From assembly GCA_018287875.1 (NCBI GenBank), contig JAGVVL010000022.1, forward strand, positions 1,550,001-1,614,000: DNA of 64,000 bases, in the 5' to 3' direction. Under the pieces are notes generated by a model. The model was not told the origin of the DNA. It searched no databases and worked only from the letters and a program-made list of their open reading frames with translations. Below are positions 34,830-46,440 of this stretch, piece by piece. A program made the translations under genes and the position numbers. Within the stretch, counting starts at the first letter, position 1, and the number at the start of each line of letters is the position of its first letter. Source of the stretch: Nigrospora sphaerica. Its lineage: Eukaryota; Ascomycota; Sordariomycetes; Amphisphaeriales; Apiosporaceae.

Positions 34830-37800
34830 TCACTCCACCAGGGCGAACTCGGCGACCGTGGCTCCGAGGCCGTCGTCGGCCCAGCAGCCCTCGACGACGA
34901 GGCGCGCGTAGGCGCCGCCCCAGGGCGCCGCGGCGTCGAGGGCGAGCGTCGTGGCGTTGCCCTCGTAGACGGCGACGGGCGCGGCCGGGTCCCAGGGGCG
35001 CGAGGGGGCGACGGGGGCGTCGAGGACAAGGGCGGCGGCGTCAAAGGTCGAGCTGTTGGACACGAGCACCTTTACGCGCCGCGGCGGCCGCCGTCCAAAG
35101 TCGAGGTGGACGGCGCGCAGCGGCCGCGGCGCCAGCGACGCCGTGGCCACCGTCAGCGTCGCCGCCGCCCCGTCCGTCGCCGCCTGCCACGCCGTGCCGC
35201 CGTACCCGTCCGTCGCCGCGGACGGGTACTGCCCCGGCGCGAAGGCGTCCGCCGACGTCGCCGTCCGGCACTGCAGCACGTTGCCCGGCACCTCGGGGGC
35301 GCCGTCGTAGACGCGGTTCGCCACCACGGCCGTCTCGTTGATTCGGAGGTGGACCGTGTGGCCTTCGGGATCCTCCACATTGTAGCCGATGGTAATGGGC
35401 ATGGCGGCGCCGCCGTACCGATCGGGCACGAGCCCGTCGAACTGCGTCGCGTCGAGGCGCGTAATCTCGGTATGCGTGCGGTTCATGCGGAACCCAACCA
35501 CAGCGCCGTTGTAGAACTGTACTGGCGGTTTGAAGTGGCGCAGTTGCGGCGGTAGGGACGGGAGCAACACGAGCTGGGTGTCGGTGACCTTGAGACCTAG
35601 GAAGCCGGCGGTGAGGGCCTGCAATAGACCGCCGTGGCCCGTCAGGAACGGAAATGCCGGGTGGACGCGGTTTCCGGTGAGCGGATCGGTGGCTTCGGAC
35701 TCATCGTCCTGCTGTTCCGAGTACTGGAACCAAGGCATGCGCAGGTAGGGCTCGAAAGAGCGCACGAGAAAGGTCCAGAAGGCACAACCCGAAGGTGCCA
35801 GCGTGTTGGCCGCGATGGCGTAGAGACTCCACGTCATGGCCGGGCCCTGGGGATCCTGGCGCACGGCGTAGTAGTCCATAGCGGCGCGCCGCTTGGCCGG
35901 CATCGCGAGGCCGCTGCGCCGGTAGTCAAAGGGGAAGTGCGCGAGGATGATGTCGGCCTGCTTCGACACGATGGAGTCGGGCATGTCGCGGAACTCGAGC
36001 ACGATGGCCCCGTCCGGCGACGTCGGCAGCGCCATGTTCGCCGTCTGCTCGGCCCACCGCGCCTCGAGCGCCTCGCCGCGCTGCCGCCGCAGGTTGGACG
36101 CGTTCTCGAGCACGACGCTGACGGCGGCCGAGGTGAAAGAGCCGTCGGCCACAAACATGTAGTACTCGTCGGCGTCCGTCATGACGTCGATGCCCCAGGT
36201 GCGCGTCTCGTTGCGGTAGCTCAGCACCTCGCCCAGCCCCATGGCCACGCCGTCCACCACTGCCGCCGCCCCCTTCTCCTCGAACCAAGCCCCGTCGCCG
36301 CTTGTGTTTCGCGCCATGAGTAGACTCAGGGCAATGTCGGCATTCAGGTGGTACTGGTACATGACGCAGGGCCCCGTCATGTTGTAGCACTGCCCGTACC
36401 GTCCGCTGGTCCAGGGGTACAGCATGCTGCCCGGCCGCAGCCCGTGCCGTTCCGTATTCTGTTGTGCCTGAGCCGCGCGGTTGATGCGGTACAGTCCGAA
36501 CTGCCGCGCGAGCCGCGGGTGCGTCCCTTGCACTGCCGGCGCCATGAACATGTCGGCGTCCCAAAATACCTTGCCGCCGTATGCCTGCGACGAAAGCCCG
36601 CCTACGGGGAGTGAGTTGCAAGCTTGGCAAGAAGCTGGATCCGAGTCGACGCCATCATCAAAAGGCAGCAGGTTGGTGTACAGGTAGTACGCCGAGGAGA
36701 TGGCGGTAATCTGCAGCGCTTGTATCGTGCTGTCCGGCGGAAGACTGCCGTTGGCCGGGTCCCGAAAGTCTGCCACAAAGTGACTGCCCATTCGTCGTTC
36801 TACCTCTTGACTGTGCAATTCACGGGTGGCGTCATAGCCTTGGATCCTGGCGGATCGAGTAGCCGCGGCAGCCACGGCTTCTGCTTGGTCCCCAAAGTGG
36901 TCGCTGGAAGCCACGCCGACATATTTGCAGATTGTCGCCGAGCGCTGACCGGGCCTCAGCCGGTATCGACGAGATCCTGTATTCTCGTCGATTTCCGTTG
37001 TGTTGCGGGCTACATGGGGTAAGTGGTCGCCTGAAAAGGGTGAGAGAATGCTGCCGTGGCATTGCGAGGCGTTGCTGAGCAGCAAATCCCCGACTAGTGA
37101 GGAGACGATATAGGCCGTTGTGCTCTCAACCCCAACAGGCGACACGGCAGACACTATCTCAAGCGGATCTGATGAGCCCTGGCTCTCAGCAGCCGTGGTC
37201 CGAAGGGCGCTGCGCTCGTCCAATTTATCGACGATAGCTACGTCGAGTGTAGAGCTGCTGGATATAGACAGTTTGACCGCCCCCAGCTGACGCTCTGCCA
37301 GTGATAAGAATGACTCGTACTTTACAGAGATAGCCGTGATCTCCTTGCAGCTAGGAGGGTGCCATGTATACGACCATGTGGCCACTCCTTTTGAGCTGAG
37401 GGTCACGAGTGTCAGTCTAAGAACGATCTTCTACGGCGACAAAGACCTTTACAGAGGGTTGCTCTACTCACAACGACAGGGTGGAAACAAAGTCGCGCAG
37501 CTCGGCCACGTCGATCGACCCATCAAGCCGGTCGCCGCAGGCCTCGACGAGTAGGTCGGTGAAGTGTGGGAGGCCGGAAACGAAGCTCTCGCCGCGGGGC
37601 TCCTCGGCGTCGCCGCCGGCCTCGCTGCCCCAGAACCCCGAGACGCTCGCAAAGGTCCGTCGCGGCCCGCTGTACGACGGCCAGCCTTCCGAGTCATTGG
37701 CGCGGCTGAGCTCGAAAAAGGGCCCCAGCGAGCCCTGCGCAAGTCCCATGTAGCTATAAAAGGGAGAAAACAAAGCCAAGTCGCGTTAGTCGGGAAGAAC

Positions 37801-38008
37801 TGGACAGGGCCAGGAGCCTAAGCAATTTGGGGGGTTCACGGTACCCGTTCGTTTGTGATAGCCAGGCTGTAAAGGTACCGGGCGCCGGTTTCGTCGATGT
37901 CAGCGTCCACGTCGCGTCGTCCCACGACACCCAGTCCGGCATCGCGCCCAGGGGTGTCGCCGTCGCCGCGCCGGCTAGAGGTAATAAGAACGTCGGTACC
38001 CGCTTCAT
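34830..38008 (-). CDS. Secreted GH65 acid-trehalase-like glycoside hydrolase
   Basis: Three exons (37845-38008, 37472-37753, 34830-37395) give 1003 aa. A signal peptide covers residues 1 to about 22. The first junction rebuilds TNGYMGLAQGSLGPFFE, matching the acid-trehalase N-domain (ANGYxG..GPFFE); the donor GTACCG was needed for phase. The GH65 (alpha/alpha)6 barrel shows YGGKVFWDADMFM (about 422-432) and the acid-catalyst region DVMTDADEYY (Glu near 559). Residues from about 865 to the end resemble an F5/8-type (discoidin) domain: WQAATDG, LDFGRRPPRRVKVLVSNSS, YARLVVEGCW. Many N-glycosylation sites support secretion. Acid trehalases hydrolyse external or vacuolar trehalose, but GH65 also includes enzymes for other alpha-glucosides. 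Its place beside a P450 of the PKS locus is notable; it could equally be an unrelated neighbour. Confidence 0.9.
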
Positions 38009-38154
38009 GGTGGGTTGAAGGGTATGAAAAGGTAGGTACAAGCCGAGGAAGAAGCTTGCAGTGGCGTGAAGGTCTGGGGGCGACGCTTGTTGCGTCCCTG
38101 GAACCGAGCACGGGGCAAAGGGCGGGAGAAAATGGGGCTTGGGCGAGGTCTGGA

Positions 38155-38162
38155 TTTATAAA
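38155..38162 (-). promoter_or_regulatory. TATA-box candidate of the GH65 gene
   Basis: TTTATAAA lies about 150 bp upstream of the GH65 ATG at 38008 in the minus-strand direction. Confidence 0.45.
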
Positions 38163-38611
38163 TCCCACGGCCGTCTCCACAACGCTCTGTGTGAAGACCC
38201 CACCGCTTTCACGATCCCGGTACCCCGGTTCCGATCAAGCCGCGCTCTGCATGGGTTCCGACTGCTGACCCTGATGCATTGTCGTGGAAAGACAGGCGTG
38301 TCATCATGGGCCAGATAATATTGAGGGTTATTGATGGCGCAGAAGTAAGTCTTTTCCGTGCCTGTCAAGTGAGTACACCATTGTAAGCTCGTATTAGCTA
38401 CGCTTCAATGATGCGTTACCATAAGATCCACCCTTTCTTCCCGCTCCCGCTCTCGAGGTGAAGCCATGCTTTCCGTGCCGGAGGGTAACGAATCTGATAT
38501 CCACTGTCTCTGACCGAGAAGTTCATTTTCCACGGTCTTGAGTACGTAGTCTCAAGTAAAATGACGGGCAACCCAACAAGAACCCACATCACCATCTCGC
38601 CACTAATAGAC
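38163..38611. other. Intergenic region
   Basis: Spacer between the GH65 promoter and the 3' end of the DUF6536 gene. I see nothing further. Confidence 0.5.
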
Positions 38612-41372
38612 TCAAGCATAGTACTTCCCAGTCACTGGTGGCTCGACGCCATCTTCTTCCACCCCAAAGCCTAGATGCTCAACTGGCACGACCATTGTTT
38701 CGTAGGTCCTGTACCATTCGGGGGGCATGCGGATGACGCCCCAACGAATCCTGCTTCTTGAGACGTTCAGCAGCGTCTGTTCCTCGTTTGAGAGTGTTTT
38801 CTCCGTGCCGGCTTCGTATGTCAAGGGCAAGAAAGGCAGATTGCTGTCGTCGCGGGAGATCGTGGGGCGGTTCTCGTCGCTGTCCTGGCGACTGATAGTG
38901 GGCTCGGAATCGTGTCTCGCGGATAACAACTCGCGCTTGGATGCAGACAGGGTTTTGATGTAAGATGATAGCTTCAAAACCGTGGATGGTCGGTCATGCT
39001 TAACTGCAGCTGAGATAGTAGAGGCGTGGCAAGCGGCAGACAGGGCGAGCGAGTTGTTTTCAATGTTGTTCATGTCGCCAGGTAGTTTGCGGGATGCCAG
39101 TACGATGGGTGCCAGACTGACCACCAGCGAGACTACGCACATCACTAGTCCCGCCATTACGCTGTAACCAACAGATATTGCAACCGGGAAAGGCAGAGTA
39201 TAGTCGTATAAGCCATATAGCTTGACATAATCTTGTACGATTGAAATCAGCAAGGAACCTGCGCGGTCGATTCATAAGAGATTGGACTTACTTCCGTCCG
39301 AAGCCATGAGGTACAAATAATTCGAAAGTAGCCAGTGAAGGACGATGCTGACAACTAGAAGGGGTATGCTGTATTTGTACGGGAGTTGCAGTCGATAGGT
39401 CGAATACTGGCAACCTCTGGAGTTTCTGATCAGCCAAGTGTTGGAAAACCGCGATATGTGGGGAGGCTGGGTCGTTTACTCTGGATCAGTAACTCGAAGT
39501 GGCCGAAATCCTGAGCTGTATTTGGCTAGCTCGACTGCTGATAGTAGTCTTGTGAAAAGCTGGTTGTAGACAAGGTAACAGAAGGACAATAATACTAGTG
39601 ACAGGGATACGTTAGTTGCTGTGGCACAGTAGCTATTGCCCTTCCATGGAGTTTCGCACCCCACTTTTGCTTTTTACTAAGATGATACTCACTTTGCGGG
39701 CTGTTAGCAAATAATACACCTTCAACAAAAGTGAATTCAAGTCCAATGATATTGTTCTTTTCACTTGGTCCGAACGAGTCCATTCTACTGCCAATGTTAG
39801 CTTCCTTGTTCCAATATCAGGCGGTTCAACTGCCACTCGCGATCCATTAAAGAGTGACGCGTACGTAAGCCAGCCAGTAGCGAACAATATCCCAAAGCTG
39901 ATAAGTGTGTAGCTTGTAGCCCAAACAGACAATTCTAGGCAGGATCCCAGTCGTTTGTGAACTTTACACCACCCTCGTGGATGAGGGACGGGAATGTGGT
40001 CGAGTGAGTTTATGGCGATATTATTGGTTTCTTTCTGGCTGTAGGTGCATATTCCGCGAGTGTTTGCGTCTGGGTTACAGATGAAAGAGGCGAGAGCGTC
40101 TCCGATTGTGACCAGAGAATCGTCAGGGTGACGTGAAAGCCTCCATGTCACTACCAGGGCTGCTGTAGCCTTCACGGCCACACAAATGAGTACGACAAAA
40201 AGCAATCTTGTCGATATTCCAATCTGGCAGGTCTGTTCCAAAGGCTCCGCCAGGCAATGACTTACTTGTAGCCTTAAGTGTTCAATTGGTACAGTAACTT
40301 TTCTGTACATACCACCGTATGACCTTTGATACACCGAGGAATCGGTGATCCATTTGTTTGAGTTGCTTTCTCGGAGAAATTTGGGCAAGCAGCTGGTCGA
40401 ACATACATTCCCCGCATAGCGATCTGTGTACATGGTGCAGTTAGAGAAGAACCAAAGGGAGTTTTGCTGATCCTTAGGCATGGCCAAGTCCCAAAATACC
40501 ATTTGGTTTGCATCTAAACTCCATGTTTCGTTTCTAATCCAGCCGAGGGGCTCGCTGAGAATGACGAGAACGTCCTTGTGGGCTCTGATTCCGCGGCAAT
40601 TCTTGTTTGCGTACTGATTGTAGCATTCCTCTGCACTTAAGAACTTCCAGCTCGTTTCGGGATGCTGCAAGAGATTCGTCTTGACAGCTGCGCTGGCATT
40701 CCTCATATAAGTTGTAAGAGTCTCGAGTTCCGGCTTCCCGGTAGCGTCGAGGGCGGCTTCAGTCATGTTGTATGATTTTCTACCGGTCCAGTAGCCAGAA
40801 CTAGAAAAAGGATCCCATGGCGGCCACAGACTCGCTCCGGGAACGAAGTAGTGGGCTCCTCTAAGAAAGGCCTCACTAGCAACTGTCATGTTGTAGTCGC
40901 CCGTGATCTTGTCGATTTGAAAGATGGCAGAGTTGAATACCAAGTGAATAGGAACCGAGCTCAGCAGTAGAACGACCCAGAAAAACGTCTTGAAAAAAGA
41001 TACTCGGAAGGCTTTGCGAACGCTGGGGACGCCGATTTCCAGCCAGGTTCCTTTTCTGTGTGCTTTGTCGATTTCGCCTCGGTTTGGTGCGTTTAGAATT
41101 TGCATAAAGAAGTTTGAAGACGCCAGGATGAGGGAAGAAACAGTGTTCAAGATCAAGTGAAGTCCCTTGTTCACCTTGGAGACACGTTCGCAAGGCTTCT
41201 CTGGCAGCATGAGGAACTGAATGCCGTTGGTAGGCTTGGTAAGGGACAAGATTGTGAGGCCAAGAATTGGAAGTGTCAATAATACGAGGACAACGCAGTT
41301 GAAACGGGCAGCATTCTTCCAACTCATAGGTCGTAGGAGGATGGTGTGGTAGAATCTCTGGCACAAATCCAT
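38612..41372 (-). CDS. DUF6536-family multi-pass membrane protein
   Basis: Fungal-specific membrane protein of unknown function. Five exons (39865-41372, 39693-39787, 39480-39594, 39292-39425, 38612-39231) close in phase at 823 aa. The N-terminal part carries the family pattern: WKNAARFNCVVLVLL, LNTVSSLILASSNFFMQ, LNAPNRGEIDKAH and LEIGVPSVR. The family's second half appears only after splicing: FVEGVLFANSPQ | ILLSFCYLVYNQLFT, PLRVTDPE | NSRGCQYSTYRLQLPYKY, then LLVVSIVLHWLLSN. A longer unspliced frame runs through the first two introns and gives a false 631-residue product. I start at Met 41372 (MDLCQRFYH); the in-frame Met at 41528 would add 52 residues without family support. Transmembrane segments lie near 25-45, 72-93 and 128-150, with more after the large loop. 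The hydrophilic tail is Ser/Asp-rich. Confidence 0.85.
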
Positions 41373-41916
41373 GATGGTGATTTGCGAAATTTTGTTCGTG
41401 TGTGGGGTTAAGAGGTGGAAGTTGTGATGCCAATTGCTGTAGCAGCTTACGATGCGAACTGATTGGGACAACGGGAGAGACAAAAATCTGACAAAGATAT
41501 GTTTCGCAAGTGTTTTTGGGGTCGCCACGACCAGAGACTATTGGTGAATTGGTCTAGACCTAATGGATCGCCAAAAGAAGCCTCGCTTAGCCGTCTGCGG
41601 TAGATGTCGAGATCATCGCAGAAAGCCGAGACGAGCCTCGAGCTGGACGCCGTGCCTCGTCCCAACCGAGTCTATTTTCTAATGCTGGCCAAAGGACAGG
41701 CTCCACGCCGGCCGAGGGTGGGGGCCATGTACGCCGACCGGAAGCCAGAAAAGCATAAAGAGAACTAGTGCACCGGTTATGAGGGTAACGAAATCATAAT
41801 TCTCTTTTTCTGCCGCTGTAGCAGTGGTGGCCTAAGGACCTACTGTTAAAACAGAGTCTAGGCCGACTACAAATACCTAGCCCCCAGGGGTGGGCATCCG
41901 TGAATCAGAAACCTTG

Positions 41917-42189
41917 TCATGATGTTTCATTCACATAGAACCAAGTCGTCGCTGAGTTAATTGAGTCAGGGTTTCTGGTTGTCGTGGCATGGAGCTGAAC
42001 TTCAGGTGCGTCTAGAACCGTACCCCACGAAATGCTGGCACCCTCTCCGCCTCGATACGTCGCAGGTATGTGCCAATGGTCTTGAATCGATTCGCTTGAG
42101 GTACATAGTCCAAGAATAGGCGTATCATCTTCCGAATAGGCTATCTGCACAACCGTAGTCCAGGTCGGGCTGAATCTACCTCTAGTTCC
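41917..42189 (-). pseudogene. Protein-like fragment, possibly the end of a lectin-like gene
   Basis: An open 90-codon minus-strand frame ending FYVNETS. It has balanced composition and alternating strands (IAYSEDDTPILGLCT, ISWGTVLDAPEVQLHATTT) that loosely recall the blades of fungal fucose-lectin-like propellers. An in-frame stop lies directly upstream and I found no matching upstream exons, so it may be a relic. The family suggestion is weak. Confidence 0.25.
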
Positions 42190-43846
42190 CTACAGGTCCT
42201 TACAGCATCAGCTGTGAATGCGGTTCACGCCACCACTTGGCTGCTAGTGTGCCCGCCTAACTGAATGTCTCTTGTCGCATGATTTGCATTGTTTATGGTG
42301 GATGTAGGCCACCGACTCACTTAACTCTCAGATTGAGGACCGGTCAGATGTCTTTATCTCGCCTTTTCCAATTCATACAACCTCTAGCCAAAGATGGTAC
42401 CCGAATATTTGAGCAGTCGAACCCGTAGGCAGCACTAAGAGTTGAATAGTTCGGCGCGATTAACACGGCTAAGATATGGACACTTTCTGGCTTCAGGCCG
42501 ATCTTCATAAAAGCCTCTGTTCTGCTCGTGACTGTACCGAAGCCTCACTGCCTACTTGGACTCGATCAGCCCATTCCATACGCGGACCGCAGGCGTTGGA
42601 CACCACTTACGAGCAGCGAAAAAAAAAAGTTCTAGTAGAGCCAAAATAACGAACGTATTTGTATAAAGACTAGAATTTAAGATTGAGCTTCTTTCTCCCC
42701 CCGTGCATAGTGATAACGCTCGCGTGCGTTTCCATATTACGGGCGGGTGGAAATTAAACCGCAACCAATGGAAAGCATTTCGCCCCGATCACCGGACCCC
42801 CGGTTCTGAATACGCAATAAGTGGTCCCCGTTGCAGTGTCTACTCCCAAAACTTCATCTTGGCCTGGAGGGCTGCCTATTATGATGTTGTCATGATGAAT
42901 CTAGTAGAAAAGATTAAATACCTAATCCTTCGCCTGCATGGAAGTTTGTTGCAAAAAGAAGTGCCTGGCAATGATTGAGGAAGATGTGTGTGTGAGGGAA
43001 ACCAGATACGAGCCGATGAAATAAAAGATTCCGGACCTATGTAAGACCTCTGAGAGCGAATATTTGGCTTTCTTTACAATCCATAGGTCAACTTGAGGCT
43101 TTGAATGGCTTCACAACAGAATATTCTATTACGCCCGTCCCAGTATTGTTCCAGTGCTTCCTTTTCCTTAGAAGCCCAAGGGCGACTGTGCCATGCCGGG
43201 TAATAGGTACGAGTGTCAACATATACTGACTTCATGCTGCAAGAATACAAGCACTACTAGTAGAACCCGCAACCGGGCGAAATTAAACGGCAAGAGGTAC
43301 ATCACTATCTCCTGTTATCTTTGCTGGCGTCATCCAACTCTTTCATAGGCTGGCAAACGGAGGCGCATGAGGTAACGGTGAAGGGATTGGTTTAAGTCAA
43401 ATGATCAGAAATCAAGGGTCGAGGAAGATCCAAACCATACAGCATACAAATAGATGGATGACTTATGTAGAGATGATCAGATTTCACCTTCAATATAGAC
43501 GAGGAGCTGGCCCAGATCAAGGCGATGTGCCGCCGTTTCCCTGCCCAAAGCCTTTGTAATTTTCCCAGGCAAAATGGAAGCAGGGCCAAGACAATCACGG
43601 GCCTCCGTACAGCAGCCATCTCTTCTATCACGTGCTTCGCTTACCCGGCCTTAATCCGTCTCGCGATACTCGCACGCACTGGTACGTTGCCTAGGGCAAG
43701 GAAGATACTAAGACGGGGCTAGTGCTTTCGGGTATATCATTGAATGTCTGGGAACCTCTTCGGGAAGCCGAAACTTCTACGGAGGTTTAACTCTTCAGAG
43801 TCCGATTTCTCTCTAAGCCGAGGCCCGATCGAGCCGAGGAAAGTGT

Positions 43847-43854
43847 TATAAAAG
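43847..43854 (+). promoter_or_regulatory. Orphan TATA-box-like promoter
   Basis: TATAAAAG is followed by a CT-rich leader (43915-43980) and an ATG at 44038, which resembles a fungal promoter. The downstream frame is not a clear gene, so this may serve a short, broken or noncoding transcript. Confidence 0.35.
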
Positions 43855-44122
43855 AGTGGTGGACTCCATCTTCATTCAGGAGTCTTCAGATATAGAATTC
43901 ATTCACAACTTTAAATCTTTTTCTCCCTTCTAGCTAATTTCTTTTCTTCTTCCGTTCTCTTTATTTGGGAAGCCTTTCGCCACTGCCTCGGACGAAAACT
44001 TCACGACGTCTTCCCTACAGGACTGACCCGTCTTAGTATGGCTTCGACGCCATGTACAAGGCACCGGGGACGTAAATTAACAACCCTCCGTCTGTCTAGT
44101 GGATAATGAGTGAGGGACGGGG

Positions 44123-44407
44123 TATTTCAAGGGCCGACACGGACCGGCGGTTGTGGAGCTCTGTAACCGCGCGGGCCGTGAAGAGCAAGACCGCATCGAA
44201 GTCTACTGGCTTCCCGCCGCGGATAAGGACGAGGTTGAGGCGTCTGCGCACGATAGCTGTGCCCGTAAGCTACACTCTGGCCTCAAAGCTTTCTTTTTCC
44301 GCCCAAGTATGTACTGTGCTGGTCCGACTGCCCTAACCGTCGCGGTATACGCGGGCGGTGGTTATTCGGGTGACAGCGCGAACTTGGATCAGAGAAAGTG
44401 CTGGTGA
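44123..44407 (+). pseudogene. Short unrecognised coding-like remnant
   Basis: An open frame of about 95 codons that includes VVELCNRAGREEQDRIEVYW and ends at 44407. Its composition is protein-like, but no in-phase exon connects it to the ATGs at 44038 or 44051. It may be a decayed gene or a small gene whose first exon I cannot place. No function is suggested. Confidence 0.2.
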
Positions 44408-44802
44408 GCTGGAAACCGCGCATCCTTCAAGATATTTTACTGAATTTCGTCGCCGTTACTCAGTCCCTGCACCGTAGGTACAGTATGCACCGTTTGTGGA
44501 AGCTAGCTCAGGGCTCTCAGCGCCTTCAACATCTTTGAGTGTGACTGTTTGCAGCACTGCCTCTTTTCCAGTCCCCGGATGTGACACCTTTCTCCATAAG
44601 CTGCCCCCAAGTTATTGACTAGCAACCACTACGAACAACAATTTTTTTTTGGTCTCACTGGAGAGTGTGTGGCAAGTGAAGGGCTCAAGTTATTACTTAA
44701 GTATCTTTAGCAGGCCCTCGGCGCGCGGTTAAGCGAGTACTGACCCCAAGGCTGCATTTTTCTGATCACCCTAATCTTGACCCTAATTTCGCTCTCCCAT
44801 AC

Positions 44803-46308
44803 TTAGCTGCCCACGGGCAACTCGTAGCCGTACTCGGGCGCGCCCGCCCACTGGGAGAAGGCCGTATAGCGGTTCTGGTGCTGCTCCGTGGGCAGGAAGC
44901 TCTGGAAGTCGGTGCGGACGCAGCCGGGGCGCTCGAGGGGCGCGCCAGCGAAGCGTGCGTCGATCCAGGCGAGCCAGTAGGGGCGGGCGGCATCGAGGGC
45001 CGGCACGTGGCCGACGCCATCGAGGACGACGAACTCAAGGTCGCCGGCGGCGTCACCGGCGCACGTCGCGGTAACGGTTGCGGCCGTCGTAGCGTACCCG
45101 ACGTAGGCGTCAGCAGTGCCCTGGACGACGAGCAGCGGGCCGCGGAAGGGCCGGCGCCCGGCGTTGGCGGCAGCGCCGTACGCACTCACCGCCTCCGTTG
45201 TGTTCCAGCCCTCGCGCAGCAGTGGCCGGTCCAGCAGCTGCTGGCTGACCATGATGCCGCCCTCGACGTCACGCAGGAGCCGCGCGCGCGCCTCGCCTAT
45301 GGGCGTCAGCCAGTCGGCCGGTGTGAAGCCCGGGACCACCGAGGCGGCACCCGTGCTGACTAGGAAGCCCCAGAAATCCTGGCTAGGACCCACAGGCAGG
45401 GCGTCGGTCGTCGGGCTCATGGGGAGAGCGCCGCGGTAGCCCGGCAGCAGATCGGAAAAGTCGGTCTCCCCGCCGGCGGCCGTGCCGTTACCGGGGCCGG
45501 CCAGCAGCTCGGCGGCGGCCCAGGCGACGCCGCCGCCCTCACTGTGGCCCATGACAACGAAGTCGGCAGCCAGGCGGGCGGGGAAGGCGGCGCGCGCGGC
45601 GCGCAGCGCGTTAAGGGCATCGCGCGCGCCCACGGGGCTCGTGAGGTACGAGTGCGGCACGCGGGCGCCGTCCCAGTCGCCGCGCACGCCGAGACCGGCG
45701 TAGTCGGGCGCAACAACAGCGTAGCCCGCGAGCGCGAGCGCGAACGGCCCGGCGTCGCCGTACCATAGGTTGCGCGCCGCCGAAGGCGCCTGTGACGTGA
45801 ACCAGCCCGACGTCCCGTGGTTCCAGATGACGACGGGCGCCGTGCCGGTTTGCCCCTTCAGCGCGCGCGGAAGGTAGGGCCACAGCACAAAGGCCGAGGC
45901 GGGTACGACGGTGCCGTTCAGCGTCGTCGTCGTGTACAGGATGCGCGAGAGCGCCGTGCTGGCGGGCAGGGAAAAAGGGTTCGGGTCCGTGAAGGGCTGC
46001 GCTTTGAGGAGGGTGCCGGGCCGCAGAGCCTGTGAGTCGTTACCCGACAGCGGCGGCAACGTATAGAAGTCGTCCTCATACGGCCCGCCATTCGCCAGTT
46101 GGCTGCGGTCGAAGTTGACAATGTTCTTAATGTTCTCGGCCTGTTCGGGGGTGAGTTCTGCCGCGGCGATCTGCGCCTCGGTCAGCGCGAAGGACGTCGA
46201 GTTGAAGTCCGTCGACTGCCGGGCCACGGGAGGAACCTGGGCAAAGACGGTGGTGAAACCCACTAGCCCGGAAAGGGCGTAGGCAACTAGATGATTATAC
46301 GAAGGCAT
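44803..46308 (-). CDS. Secretory lipase-like alpha/beta hydrolase
   Basis: Single-exon gene of 501 aa with a signal peptide (residues 1 to about 23, ending VFAQ). Visible features are the oxyanion motif NHGTSG (163-168), the nucleophile Ser256 in GHSEGGG, Asp400 in VVQGTADAYVGY and His434 in DGVGHVPAL, which together make a full catalytic triad. The cap region between Ser and Asp matches secretory lipases of the Candida LIP type and related fungal enzymes that cleave extracellular lipids or esters. TATATAAG lies about 125 bp upstream. Nothing ties it specifically to the PKS pathway. An esterase for a non-lipid substrate is the main alternative. Confidence 0.88.
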   Translation of the reverse strand: MPSYNHLVAYALSGLVGFTTVFAQVPPVARQSTDFNSTSFALTEAQIAAAELTPEQAENIKNIVNFDRSQLANGGPYEDDFYTLPPLSGNDSQALRPGTLLKAQPFTDPNPFSLPASTALSRILYTTTTLNGTVVPASAFVLWPYLPRALKGQTGTAPVVIWNHGTSGWFTSQAPSAARNLWYGDAGPFALALAGYAVVAPDYAGLGVRGDWDGARVPHSYLTSPVGARDALNALRAARAAFPARLAADFVVMGHSEGGGVAWAAAELLAGPGNGTAAGGETDFSDLLPGYRGALPMSPTTDALPVGPSQDFWGFLVSTGAASVVPGFTPADWLTPIGEARARLLRDVEGGIMVSQQLLDRPLLREGWNTTEAVSAYGAAANAGRRPFRGPLLVVQGTADAYVGYATTAATVTATCAGDAAGDLEFVVLDGVGHVPALDAARPYWLAWIDARFAGAPLERPGCVRTDFQSFLPTEQHQNRYTAFSQWAGAPEYGYELPVGS

Positions 46309-46432
46309 GGTCGCGATCTCAGAAGTCCTTATTACTGAACCTGTAGGTGTCTGTCCCTGTGGTTGAGCTCTACGGCTTATAACTGATGCCCGACTATCTT
46401 ACTGCCTCCTTGAACCAGTTATGTAATACCGG

Positions 46433-46440
46433 CTTATATA
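46433..46440 (-). promoter_or_regulatory. TATA-box candidate of the lipase gene
   Basis: TATATAAG on the minus strand about 125 bp upstream of the ATG at 46308. Confidence 0.5.

Larger units (their letters stand above)
41373..44802. other. Long spacer with possible gene relics
   Basis: 3.4 kb without a convincing intact gene. It contains a lectin-like fragment on the minus strand (41917-42189), a TATA box at 43847 followed by a pyrimidine-rich leader, and a short protein-like frame near 44.1-44.4 kb. The rest is AT-richer DNA without motifs. Confidence 0.5.
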
